From positions 1 to 37,354 of the forward strand of contig OMUD01000126.1 of the NCBI GenBank assembly GCA_900314125.1: a DNA stretch of 37,354 nt. Direction: 5' to 3'. A program made the translations under genes and the position numbers. Source of the stretch: an uncultured Prevotellaceae bacterium (GTDB lineage: Bacteria > Bacteroidota > Bacteroidia > Bacteroidales > Bacteroidaceae). Positions 1 through 7,600 of the stretch are shown here, one piece after another; the stretch's first letter is position 1, and each line of letters begins with the position of its first letter. The notes under the pieces were generated by a model. That model saw nothing but the letters and a program-made list of their open reading frames with translations. It had not been told where the DNA came from and did not search any database.

Positions 1-2
1 TA

Positions 3-371
3 TTCTCTGCATGCCAAGAATCGCTTGACGAACGTATCAAACGTGAAACAAGTGAATTCAACAAACGGCGATGCCCTCAAAAAATAGATGAATTTGTCAC
101 CCTTGACAGCATCTCATACATCATTCATGAGAATGGAGATGAAGCAAATGACTATATCTACAACTATTCGCTGAGATGCGATTCGTCAGAATTGGAACTG
201 TTCTACTCTCAAAAGAGCGAACTGGAAAGACGGCTTGTAAGTAAGATAAAAAACGCTCAGGACTTGCGGTTCATCAAGGAAGCGGGATGCACAATTCATT
301 GCCTGTTCAAATCGCCATCCACTCATAAAGAACTGCTAAGTTTCAAATTCACACAAACACAATATCAATAA
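3..371 (+). CDS. Putative lipoprotein, 3' part (truncated by window edge)
   Basis: An open frame runs from the left edge to a TAA at 369-371 (122 codons visible). Its first residues read F-S-A-C-Q-E, and the codon before them must be Leu, Ile or Val. This looks like the end of a signal peptide with a lipobox, so only the start codon and the hydrophobic stretch are probably missing. The mature part is charged and Lys/Glu/Arg-rich, ending in F-T-Q-T-Q-Y-Q. I do not recognise a family. A strong hairpin begins three bases after the stop, which supports a real gene end here. Confidence 0.6.
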   Translation, partial: FSACQESLDERIKRETSEFNKRRCPQKIDEFVTLDSISYIIHENGDEANDYIYNYSLRCDSSELELFYSQKSELERRLVSKIKNAQDLRFIKEAGCTIHCLFKSPSTHKELLSFKFTQTQYQ

Positions 372-373
372 AC

Positions 374-410
374 AATGCGCCGAATCAACATACTGTTGTT
401 TCGGCGCATT
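374..410. terminator. Bidirectional intrinsic terminator between convergent genes
   Basis: A 17-nt arm at 374-390 pairs with 394-410 with one mismatch around a 3-nt loop; the base holds a GC-rich core (gcgccg/cggcgc). It sits between the + strand lipoprotein gene, which stops at 371, and the - strand DUF4270 gene, which stops at 433. T-rich sequence follows on the + side. It probably ends both transcripts. Confidence 0.8.
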
Positions 411-432
411 GGTTTATTATTCGGAAAGCATT

Positions 433-1818
433 CTACTTTCTATAATTACTATAAACGATTTCCAGCCCCACATTATCATTCTCTCCTCCCACAAGTTTCA
501 CACTCGACATCGAGAAGTCGTGAGCCAATTTCACCAATGTTGTAGCATTATTAATTGTGGAATAGGTGGCTTCAACAGGAATCAGCAGTACTTTATTGTA
601 GTTTTCCGTTGCTTTTCCTTCAGCTTTCTCCTTTTGAATCACATTGATTAGTTTAGCAATATTGCTGAATTCATAGGTATTGGTAGATGAAGAAAAATTA
701 GTAACATACGATGTAATTCCATCAGCCAGCGAATATTTCTCAAAAAAGCCATTCAGATAATCATCAAGCCGTACCAACAACACGGTTTTTGTAATTGGCA
801 GTTTAAATTTGCCGTCTATTTTGTCATTATATCTTTTCAAGACCAGACGAGCAGAATTGATCGTGTCGTTAAGGCTGATTTCATCCACAGGAAGTTCCGC
901 CATAGTAAAGATTCCCGCAGGACTCTTCAAATATGTCGCTTCTTTATTATCGAGAAGAGATGTAAGATTGGAATTTCTGAACCTTGTGGCCTGAACAACT
1001 TCTTCAGTACAAGCGAACTGCATAGTTCCCAATGTGTCGCGTTTCGTCTCTTCATCAGTGAATCTGAAATTGATATTGAAATGTGCCACATTAACATAAG
1101 CAATCGCACCATCCCCACTTTCAACCTGAAAATAAAAACCCTTACTTCCTGGAAGTCCGGAATTCAGCCAGGTGTCCGTATTGGAAAAATATTGAGGTTG
1201 AGTGCGATAAGCATCATAAATCTGCTGTCCCATTTCACGAGGCAAAGCGATTCTGATGCTTTTCACATAGTCATTAGACCATCGAGTGTCATCAGAGATA
1301 GTCCTGTCAGAAATTGTGAACCATTTGGTTGCTACAGGTTTGGCAGTTTCATCATAATACTCTGATGGGTCAATATTAGTGTAGTAATCGCTGTTGGCAT
1401 CCATCACCTTATCCAATTCATAAACATTTAGTTTGAAAGTGGCTAATGAATCACCAATAAAGTCATTCACATATAGACGGATTTCCGCTCCAGTGATATA
1501 ATCATCAACAATGTTGTCTGGAAAAGCGAAAGTCTCAGGGCAATAGAATTGTGCCAAAAAATCACTGCTTATCACCGTACCTGTCTCAGGGTCAGTGTAT
1601 TTCCCAAGGTAAGAAGTACTGGACCTGGCAAGAACTTTATCCCCCACCTCATAGGAGGAAGTCTTCACATTCAAAACAGTGAAATTATTATCGACCAAAT
1701 CAGTGTTGGGCACGATATCATAGCCAAGGTTCCCTGTGTTGTCGTCACAAGAAACAAAATAGTTTCCAGCAACGGTAAGGAAAAACAACATGGACAATGA
1801 TTTAAAAAATCTACACAT
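433..1818 (-). CDS. DUF4270 family lipoprotein
   Basis: The protein has 461 residues. It starts with a hydrophobic signal peptide and a lipobox ending F-V-S-C, so Cys24 is the likely lipidated residue. The mature start (C-D-D-N-T-G-N-L-G-Y-D-I-V-P) and the following beta-rich body match my recollection of DUF4270, a Bacteroidetes surface or periplasmic lipoprotein family of unknown function. The gene lies 23 nt downstream of the short glycogen-synthase-like gene on the same strand, an arrangement I recall from other Bacteroidales, so the two are probably co-transcribed. Met10 is an alternative start, but it would shorten the signal peptide. The function is unknown. Confidence 0.85.
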   Translation of the reverse strand: MCRFFKSLSMLFFLTVAGNYFVSCDDNTGNLGYDIVPNTDLVDNNFTVLNVKTSSYEVGDKVLARSSTSYLGKYTDPETGTVISSDFLAQFYCPETFAFPDNIVDDYITGAEIRLYVNDFIGDSLATFKLNVYELDKVMDANSDYYTNIDPSEYYDETAKPVATKWFTISDRTISDDTRWSNDYVKSIRIALPREMGQQIYDAYRTQPQYFSNTDTWLNSGLPGSKGFYFQVESGDGAIAYVNVAHFNINFRFTDEETKRDTLGTMQFACTEEVVQATRFRNSNLTSLLDNKEATYLKSPAGIFTMAELPVDEISLNDTINSARLVLKRYNDKIDGKFKLPITKTVLLVRLDDYLNGFFEKYSLADGITSYVTNFSSSTNTYEFSNIAKLINVIQKEKAEGKATENYNKVLLIPVEATYSTINNATTLVKLAHDFSMSSVKLVGGENDNVGLEIVYSNYRK

Positions 1819-1841
1819 GATTACTACTAAATAAAAAAAGT

Positions 1842-2651
1842 TTATAGTAACGAATCATAAAAGTCAAGATATGCTTGTCTGAAATTATCCGGTTCTTGAT
1901 ATCCAAGCATAGGTTTGTTCAAAGATTCAATATAATTTATCACAGACTTATTGACCTTCGAATCATCAAGAATGACACCATCAGAATATTTTACTGCCAA
2001 TTTCTGCAACTCGTCATAACCATATTTACCATTAAACACATCTTTCAAATCATCAAGCTGCAAATCCTTAAATGGCAAGCAATCCACAAAATGCTTTCCA
2101 AAATCCATTTTAAATTCAGGTTTCGATGCAGAATAGACAACCTTGACATTCGCATAAGACGGTTCATCTTGATATGCTTTCTTTATATAAGCCGGAGTAA
2201 CAGAAGTGATCCATCCATGGCAATGGATGATGTCTGGGGTCCAATTCAATTTCTTCACAGTTTCCAACACCCCTCTGGCATAAAAGATGGCCCTCTCGCC
2301 ATTGTCTTCATAAGGGATTCCATTCTCATCTAAAGACATCTGACGCTTCATGAAATAATCGTCATTGTCAATAAAATATATTTGCATCCTGGCCTGGGGA
2401 AGAGAAGCTACTTTTATAATCAATGGGTGGTCCGTCTCATCGATGATGATATTCATTCCAGAGAGGCGTATAACTTCATGAAGCTGGTTTCTCCTTTCAT
2501 TGATAATTCCCCATTTTGGAGTAAAAGTTCTGATTTCGCAGTTGCTTTCCTGAATGGATTTAGGAAGATTTTTGCCGAATACAGCCTTAGGGGATTCAGG
2601 CACGAAAGGAATCATCTCCTGAGTAATAAATAGAATCTTTTTCGCTTTCAT
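1842..2651 (-). CDS. Short glycogen/starch synthase-like protein (GT5 N-terminal lobe only)
   Basis: The protein has 269 residues; full GlgA enzymes have about 480. It begins K-K-I-L-F-I-T-Q-E, keeps a Y-F-I-D-N-D-D-Y-F segment near residue 92 and an H-C-H-G-W segment at 143-147, all typical of the N-terminal Rossmann lobe of GT5 synthases. The N-terminal K-x-G-G-L loop, whose Lys contacts ADP-glucose in GlgA, is replaced by S-P-K-A-V-F-G. The C-terminal nucleotide-sugar-binding lobe is absent. No frameshift is needed to explain the length: the frame closes with TAA and DUF4270 follows at once. Short GT5-like proteins of this size occur across Bacteroidales, so this is probably a stable paralogue. 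Catalytic synthase activity looks unlikely (inference). Confidence 0.8.
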   Translation of the reverse strand: MKAKKILFITQEMIPFVPESPKAVFGKNLPKSIQESNCEIRTFTPKWGIINERRNQLHEVIRLSGMNIIIDETDHPLIIKVASLPQARMQIYFIDNDDYFMKRQMSLDENGIPYEDNGERAIFYARGVLETVKKLNWTPDIIHCHGWITSVTPAYIKKAYQDEPSYANVKVVYSASKPEFKMDFGKHFVDCLPFKDLQLDDLKDVFNGKYGYDELQKLAVKYSDGVILDDSKVNKSVINYIESLNKPMLGYQEPDNFRQAYLDFYDSLL

Positions 2652-2671
2652 CTAATAAACATATTTTCATG

Positions 2672-2705
2672 CAAAGTTACAAAAAAAATTCGACTTTTCA
2701 GCAAA
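2672..2705 (-). promoter_or_regulatory. Candidate promoter of the GT5-like/DUF4270 pair
   Basis: On the - strand a TAACTTTG box (2672-2679 on +) fits the Bacteroidetes -7 consensus TAnnTTTG. A TTTG lies upstream at 2702-2705, but the spacing is 22 nt, longer than the usual 19-20. The predicted start site is just ahead of the gene start at 2651. Confidence 0.5.
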
Positions 2706-2753
2706 TTTGTTCAGATTTAAGTTTTTATAAGATTAAAGAAAAAGCATAAAAAG

Positions 2754-2783
2754 AAAAAACGCCAAAGTTAATTGGCGTTTTTT
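2754..2783 (-). terminator. Intrinsic terminator downstream of panB
   Basis: Arms at 2754-2765 and 2772-2783 are perfectly complementary (aaaaaacgccaa / ttggcgtttttt) with a 6-nt loop. On the - strand this ends in six T residues, about 60 nt past the panB stop. It separates the panB operon from the GT5-like/DUF4270 pair. Confidence 0.85.
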
Positions 2784-2841
2784 CTAAAACAAATATCCCC
2801 AAAGGGACTAGCCTTCTAAAGCCATTTTTTAGAACCACTTT

Positions 2842-3663
2842 TTAATACTGCTCGTTGTCGTTAGGAAAATCCGAGGATTTCACATCAGTGATATATTGAC
2901 CTATAGCATCCGTCATTACCGTTGCAAGATCAGCATATCTTCTGAGGAATTTAGGTGTAAATCCTTTTGTCATCCCCAACATATCAGCCACCACAAGCAC
3001 TTGTCCATCCACCTGATGTCCAGCCCCTATCCCGATAACAGGAATGGAAAGTTCACTAGCAACCTGAGCTGCTAATTTAGCAGGTATTTTCTCAAGAACA
3101 ACAGCAAAGCATCCAGCTTCTTCAAGCGCATGAGCATCACTAACCAATTTTTTTGCTTCAGCTTCCTCCTTCGCCCTTACTGTATAAGTACCGAACTTGT
3201 TGATTGACTGTGGTGTAAGTCCAAGGTGTCCACAGATAGGAATACCCGCATCAAGAATCTTCCTAACCGTATCAAGAATCTCCACTCCTCCTTCCAGCTT
3301 AAGGGCGTCACAATGGCTTTCTTTCATGATACGAATTGCGTTAGTCACACTCTCCGTAGGATTAACCTGATAAGTTCCAAAAGGCATGTCACACACAACC
3401 AATGCTCTTTTCGTTGCCCTGACAACAGCCTTAGCATGATAAATCATCTGGTCCAAAGTAATCGGCAGTGTTGTGACATTTCCAGCCATAACGTTAGAAG
3501 CAGAATCACCGACCAAAATCACATCCATTCCGGCCGCATCAACAATTTGGGCCGTCGTGTAATCATAAGCAGTAAGCATGGCAATTTTCTTGCCTTCCCT
3601 TTTCATTTGAGTAAGCCGATGAGTTGTAACCTTTCTGGCATCCTCAACTAAATAACCAGCCAT
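2842..3663 (-). CDS. panB: 3-methyl-2-oxobutanoate hydroxymethyltransferase (ketopantoate hydroxymethyltransferase)
   Basis: PanB transfers a hydroxymethyl group from 5,10-methylene-tetrahydrofolate to 2-oxoisovalerate, giving ketopantoate in the pantothenate/CoA pathway in the cytoplasm. The protein has 273 residues, the normal length. It shows the family motifs V-G-D-S (Asp53, equivalent to E. coli Asp45), C-D-M-P-F-G-T-Y (Asp92, E. coli Asp84), L-K-L-E-G-G (Lys122 and Glu124, E. coli Lys112 and Glu114) and I-G-I-G-A-G with D-G-Q-V-L-V near residue 200. All metal and substrate residues appear intact. The start lies 5 nt after the stop of the HAD phosphatase gene, so the two are one operon. 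panC and panD are not in this window. Confidence 0.97.
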   Translation of the reverse strand: MAGYLVEDARKVTTHRLTQMKREGKKIAMLTAYDYTTAQIVDAAGMDVILVGDSASNVMAGNVTTLPITLDQMIYHAKAVVRATKRALVVCDMPFGTYQVNPTESVTNAIRIMKESHCDALKLEGGVEILDTVRKILDAGIPICGHLGLTPQSINKFGTYTVRAKEEAEAKKLVSDAHALEEAGCFAVVLEKIPAKLAAQVASELSIPVIGIGAGHQVDGQVLVVADMLGMTKGFTPKFLRRYADLATVMTDAIGQYITDVKSSDFPNDNEQY

Positions 3664-3668
3664 TTTAA

Positions 3669-4319
3669 TTATTTTTTATTGTTTAATAAATTGTTAACTA
3701 ATTCGTAATTCAAATGATTGAAATCCGGAACCGCATAATCGCACAAAGAGCGAATAGAATCTATCGGATTAGTCGTGGCAAGTCCAACAGTGAAGATTCC
3801 TGACGACATTCCAGCCTTTAAGCCATTGAAAGCATCTTCAAAAACCACACATTCACCTATGTCACAACCAAACCTTGATGCAGCCAGCAAATAGCAATAA
3901 GGATCGGGTTTTGAACGTGTGAAATCTTCAGAAGTAAGCACCATTTCAAACAATTCATCAAATCGTGGCATTTTTTTTCTGAGAGCATCAATCTTCTTAA
4001 GGTTAGAACTTGTGACTACCGCACACTTCACACCATTATTTTTGATATTGTCAATAAAGGCCCTTGCTCCTGCAATAAATGGATAATCCATCCCAGCCTC
4101 CCATTCATCAAGACGAATGGTGATTGCTTCCTGCAAAGATTCGTCGGGAAAAAAGGAATTATATATATGCTCAAGAGTTGTCCCTTTAATAGTATCACTG
4201 AAATGAGGCAATTCAGGATGAAACTCCCTTCCAATTTGTCCCCAAAATTGAGAATATTGGCTCTCTGTATCGACAAGAGTTCCATCAAGATCAAAAAGAG
4301 CTGCTTTAAAACGATTCAT
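3669..4319 (-). CDS. HAD-superfamily phosphatase (beta-phosphoglucomutase-like)
   Basis: The protein has 216 residues, typical of class I HAD phosphatases with a helical cap. Motif I is F-D-L-D-G-T at residues 9-14 (Asp10 nucleophile, Asp12 acid/base), motif II T-S-S near 104, motif III S-K-P-D-P and motif IV V-F-E-D-A near 160. The spacing and [10 protein letters not shown] signature place it with beta-phosphoglucomutase and phosphoglycolate phosphatase-like enzymes; the substrate cannot be read from sequence. It lies 51 nt downstream of the YycJ-like gene and 5 nt upstream of panB, so it may be a housekeeping phosphatase that happens to share that operon. Confidence 0.88.
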   Translation of the reverse strand: MNRFKAALFDLDGTLVDTESQYSQFWGQIGREFHPELPHFSDTIKGTTLEHIYNSFFPDESLQEAITIRLDEWEAGMDYPFIAGARAFIDNIKNNGVKCAVVTSSNLKKIDALRKKMPRFDELFEMVLTSEDFTRSKPDPYCYLLAASRFGCDIGECVVFEDAFNGLKAGMSSGIFTVGLATTNPIDSIRSLCDYAVPDFNHLNYELVNNLLNNKK

Positions 4320-4370
4320 CAGAAAAATGGATTTTAGTTAGATTTAAAAAAATACTTGTGGGCGCAGACA

Positions 4371-5171
4371 TTATTTCAAAATCCAGGGTCCAGAAACTTT
4401 TTTTCTCATCAAGACATGGATATTCACATCTTCACCTGGCACAATACCATTTTCACGCAATTTGGCAGCGACCTCATCATGTGCCTTATCAGGCAAATTG
4501 TTCTCTGCACTCAAATGACAGAGCCACACATTTTTCAAATTTGGATGATAATTATTCGCAATCAGCTCAGCAGTCTGACGATTGGATAGATGTCCAAACG
4601 GCCCTTTTATTCTTTCTTTCAAATCTTGATAATATCTTGGATTCTTATCCAACATATCTTCATCAAAATCCGATTCGATGACAAGATTTTCCGCTTTTGA
4701 AATATAACGGCAAACCGCCTCTGTCGGCATTCCTATATCCGTCATCAAAATAAAGTTCTGCAATCCTGTGTCAATCAGATATCCAAAATTATCGACCGAG
4801 TCATGAGGCAGCCTGAAAGGACAAACATTAAAATGTCCCAGCTGAAAAGATATGTTTTCGTAAACCGGCACACAACAATCCATTTGCAATTTTGACCTAT
4901 AGGATGATGTCATTTTTTTTAGCACCAATTCAGAGGCGTAAACTTTAACATTAAGAAATTTGCTCAGTTCACCAGCAGCCTTAACATGGTCGAAGTGGTC
5001 GTGTGTAACCAAGATAGCTTTTATGTTTTTCACATCAACGCCATATTCCAAGAAGTATTTTTTTATAGTCCTTATGCCTATACCCGCATCAATAATGATG
5101 GCCTCATTACCATCTGAGAGGTAATAACAGTTGCCAGAGCTTCCACTTCCAAAACATAAAAACTTCAACAT
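4371..5171 (-). CDS. MBL-fold metallo-hydrolase, YycJ/WalJ-like
   Basis: The protein has 266 residues. The metal-binding motif T-H-D-H-F-D-H is at residues 56-62 (His57, His59, Asp61, His62). The N-terminal F-G-S-G-S-S-G-N-C sequence is characteristic of the YycJ/WalJ family. Later features include I-E-S-D-F-D and G-H-L-S-N, followed by a C-terminal L-C-H-L-S. In Firmicutes the family has been linked to cell-wall or DNA-repair phenotypes; I know of no clear role in Bacteroidales. It is the first gene of the yycJ-HAD-panB group and is divergent from the DUF4923 gene. Confidence 0.9.
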   Translation of the reverse strand: MLKFLCFGSGSSGNCYYLSDGNEAIIIDAGIGIRTIKKYFLEYGVDVKNIKAILVTHDHFDHVKAAGELSKFLNVKVYASELVLKKMTSSYRSKLQMDCCVPVYENISFQLGHFNVCPFRLPHDSVDNFGYLIDTGLQNFILMTDIGMPTEAVCRYISKAENLVIESDFDEDMLDKNPRYYQDLKERIKGPFGHLSNRQTAELIANNYHPNLKNVWLCHLSAENNLPDKAHDEVAAKLRENGIVPGEDVNIHVLMRKKVSGPWILK

Positions 5172-5184
5172 ATTATTTTTTTTG

Positions 5185-5192
5185 CAAAATTA
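5185..5192 (-). promoter_or_regulatory. Candidate -7 box upstream of the YycJ-like gene
   Basis: On the - strand the sequence TAATTTTG fits TAnnTTTG and lies 13 nt before the gene start. No TTTG is present at the expected -33 distance, so it is a partial match only. Confidence 0.4.
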
Positions 5193-5313
5193 CACATTTT
5201 TTTCAAATAAATAATCTTATTGAATCAAATAAATACAAAAGGAAAGGAAGTGATTGAAGATATATAATATAACTTTTCGTCCACAAAAATTTTTATTGGT
5301 AAAAAAAAACATC

Positions 5314-5321
5314 TATATTTG
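5314..5321 (+). promoter_or_regulatory. Candidate -7 box for the DUF4923 gene
   Basis: TATATTTG matches the Bacteroidetes -7 consensus exactly. The -33 position (5291-5294) reads TTTT and so fits weakly. The implied 5' leader is about 50 nt and AT-rich. Confidence 0.5.
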
Positions 5322-5380
5322 CAATTAATATAGAATTATGAAATTAACAAGAAATCAAAATCATTTAAAATATTATTATT

Positions 5381-6016
5381 ATGAAAAAATTTTTATCAAC
5401 ATCATTCATTGCAGCAATCCTATTGTCATCTATTAGTTGCGGTGGCGGACTGCCCAACATTCTCACCGGTACAGACGGAAATGGAACTGGCACCAATAAT
5501 GGCGCAGTTGACATCATCACAGGAGTACTCGGAGCCTTGACCAACCAGACATCCGCTTCGTCCATAGTCGGTACATGGACCTACACTGAGCCAGCAGTTC
5601 AATTCGAGAGCGACAACCTGCTTTCTCAAATAGGGAGCAGTGCCCTCAACAAAAAAGCAGAATCGACCATCACCAAATACTACGAGAAAATCGGAGTAAA
5701 AAAAGGTTCTTTCAGCATCACTTTCAATCAAGACAAAACCTGCTCATACGTATTGAAAGGCAAGACCTTCAACGGCACTTACGAATTCGATTCCAACACC
5801 AACAAAATTTCCATCAAAAGCGAGGGATTCCTGTCTTTACCTTCCGCCTTTGCCAAGGTTTCAGGAAACAGCTTGGAACTTACGTTTGACACAACCGCCC
5901 TGCTGAACATGGCACAGTCCACAGCTTCCGCATCGGGCAACAGCACACTTGGAGCCCTGTCTTCTCTCTCAACAACATTTAAGGGCATGAAGACTGGTTT
6001 TCACTTTACAAAGTAG
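5381..6016 (+). CDS. DUF4923 family lipoprotein
   Basis: The protein has 211 residues. An N-terminal signal peptide ends in S-S-I-S-C, making Cys20 the likely lipidated residue. A Gly/Asn/Thr-rich linker follows, then a lipocalin-like beta domain beginning S-I-V-G-T-W-T-Y near residue 62 and continuing with the pattern F-N-Q-D-K-T-C-S-Y, F-N-G-T-Y-E-F. This fits DUF4923, a Bacteroidales lipoprotein family of unknown function. It is divergent from the yycJ-like gene and followed after 56 nt by the SH3-like/transpeptidase pair, which may be read from the same transcript. Confidence 0.85.
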   Translation: MKKFLSTSFIAAILLSSISCGGGLPNILTGTDGNGTGTNNGAVDIITGVLGALTNQTSASSIVGTWTYTEPAVQFESDNLLSQIGSSALNKKAESTITKYYEKIGVKKGSFSITFNQDKTCSYVLKGKTFNGTYEFDSNTNKISIKSEGFLSLPSAFAKVSGNSLELTFDTTALLNMAQSTASASGNSTLGALSSLSTTFKGMKTGFHFTK

Positions 6017-6028
6017 TACTATACCAGC

Positions 6029-6046
6029 TTATATTTATATTTATAT
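6029..6046. repeat. Short AT-rich tandem repeat, 3 x 6 nt
   Basis: Three consecutive copies of TTATAT lie between the DUF4923 gene and the SH3-like gene. No promoter box or hairpin is evident in this 56-nt gap. Confidence 0.5.
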
Positions 6047-6072
6047 TTTTACAACTTAAAAAAAGAGAAACT

Positions 6073-6594
6073 ATGAAGAGTTACATTAAATTGACAGTCA
6101 TGGCATTCTTGATGGCCATGTTGGGCACACTGAGCATGAATGCCCAGAGAGTATCACTTACCGGCAACAACACCAATTTGCGTTATGGTCCATCAAGGAA
6201 TGCTGGTATTTACAGCGATTACTATGGGAACCACATTCATTATCCACGTGGCACATCTTTCAAATATGCCGGTGAATCCCGCAATGGATTCTACAGTATA
6301 TTTGTTGATGGTCAAAAATTATGGGTTTCAGCACAATTTGCCAATTTTAACGGAGCTCGACCTCAAAAGGCCGCCCCAATAAGAGGTAAAAGCCTGGTTA
6401 TCAACGGAACCGACGTGAATTTCAGATTGGCTCCAAGCATAAATGCGGGCATATTATCCAACTCTTATGGCTATCACATCCATGTGCCGAAATACACCCG
6501 CCTTCCATATTTAGGCGCATCTGGTAATTTTTTCAAAACCAAATACAATGGAAGAATTGTATATGTGTCCATGCAATTCTCCTATGTTGAATGA
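6073..6594 (+). CDS. Secreted protein with two tandem SH3-like (bacterial SH3) repeats
   Basis: The protein has 173 residues. A signal peptide ends in M-N-A-Q around residue 24. Two similar units of about 65 residues follow, roughly 27-92 and 107-172. Both share the order N-x-R-x-x-P-S-x-N-A-G-I, then Y-G-x-H-I-H, and end V-S-x-Q-F. This is the layout of bacterial SH3 (SH3_3-type) domains, which commonly bind peptidoglycan peptides. The stop codon overlaps the ATG of the downstream L,D-transpeptidase (ATGA at 6591-6594), so the two are translationally coupled. A cell-wall targeting or substrate-presenting role for that enzyme is an inference. Confidence 0.82.
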   Translation: MKSYIKLTVMAFLMAMLGTLSMNAQRVSLTGNNTNLRYGPSRNAGIYSDYYGNHIHYPRGTSFKYAGESRNGFYSIFVDGQKLWVSAQFANFNGARPQKAAPIRGKSLVINGTDVNFRLAPSINAGILSNSYGYHIHVPKYTRLPYLGASGNFFKTKYNGRIVYVSMQFSYVE

Positions 6595-7487
6595 TTTCCA
6601 AAAGACTATCCGCAATGGCAAAGACACTTTTTTCATGTGCGATGACACTATGTGCCAGTACATTATTGTTGAACGCGCAAGACATTCAAGTTACCCAACT
6701 AAAACCCGACACAGCCCCGAAAGAGTCAGCAATCACTTTTGGTTCCCCAGATGTGGCAGTTCCAGAGACTCCTTCCGCATCATCCACAGTTCCAGTTGAT
6801 CCTCCCGTTTATGGAATGAAATGGGTATGCACAAAAGCTTTTCCCAAAAAGAAATTCCATGTTTATGATTGCAATGACGAGGGCGTGATATATCAGAATG
6901 AAGCAAATGCAAACAACTGCTTCTTTGTGATTTCAAAAAAAGAATTCCGCATCTATGTCTATGAAAAGGTAAATGGCAGCACCAACTTGATAGCTCATTT
7001 CCCTGTATGCGTGGCTAAGAACACTGGTGACAAGCAAAGATCTGGCGACGGGACGACACCAGTATGCGCGAAAGACAGAAAGGGTGATTACATCCCGTTC
7101 ACAATCAGCCAAATAGCTCAAGCAAGCACATGGCGTCACGATTTCAAAGATGGAAGGGGGAACATATTGGCCTATGGCGACTGGTTCATGCGCTTGAAAC
7201 TGAACAGCCATCCAAGAGTTGCCTCAAACACCAGTATTGGCATTCATGGCAGCAGCGGCAATGCTCTTTCAGTTCCAGGCAGAGACAGTGAAGGTTGTAT
7301 AAGACTTAGAAATGCCGACCTCAACAAACTGAGAAAATTCGCCCATGTAGGCACCAAAGTCATTATCAAGCCAGAAAATGCGGGCAAACTCCCTTATGAA
7401 TTGGAAGCCCAGTCAAAATTAGGCTCGCGCTACCAACCAGCACACGAAGGTTACAAACTCCCCGACGATGCTATGTGGACACATTGA
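6591..7487 (+). CDS. L,D-transpeptidase (YkuD domain)
   Basis: These periplasmic enzymes form 3-3 peptidoglycan crosslinks or attach proteins to peptidoglycan through a catalytic Cys. The protein has 298 residues with a signal peptide ending L-L-N-A-Q near residue 30, a Pro/Ser-rich linker to about 75, and the YkuD domain at about 112-262. The catalytic signature is complete: I-G-I-H-G-S with His219 and S-E-G-C-I-R with Cys236 and Arg238, 17 residues apart. The ATG overlaps the stop of the SH3-like gene (ATGA), indicating coupled translation and probably a functional pair. An internal Met9 could also start the protein with a shorter signal peptide. Confidence 0.93.
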   Translation: MISKRLSAMAKTLFSCAMTLCASTLLLNAQDIQVTQLKPDTAPKESAITFGSPDVAVPETPSASSTVPVDPPVYGMKWVCTKAFPKKKFHVYDCNDEGVIYQNEANANNCFFVISKKEFRIYVYEKVNGSTNLIAHFPVCVAKNTGDKQRSGDGTTPVCAKDRKGDYIPFTISQIAQASTWRHDFKDGRGNILAYGDWFMRLKLNSHPRVASNTSIGIHGSSGNALSVPGRDSEGCIRLRNADLNKLRKFAHVGTKVIIKPENAGKLPYELEAQSKLGSRYQPAHEGYKLPDDAMWTH

Positions 7488-7560
7488 AAAAGTTCAATGC
7501 CACATTTAGTAACGATAAAAAAATAACTTGCCTCAGTTTTTTTCATCATTACTTAAAGCC

Positions 7561-7600
7561 AACAGCTGAAAGTATGTTTTGCTTTCAGCTGTTACTTTTT
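7561..7600 (+). terminator. Intrinsic terminator after the L,D-transpeptidase gene
   Basis: A perfect 12-bp stem (aacagctgaaag at 7561-7572 with ctttcagctgtt at 7582-7593) and a 9-nt loop are followed by AC and a T-tract. The T-tract runs into the stop codon region of the convergent DUF3943 gene. On the - strand no T-run follows the hairpin. Confidence 0.85.

Noticed and set aside
5338-5436. Upstream short frame before the DUF4923 gene
   Set aside because: It opens in another frame, overlaps the real signal peptide and has no sign of being coded for.
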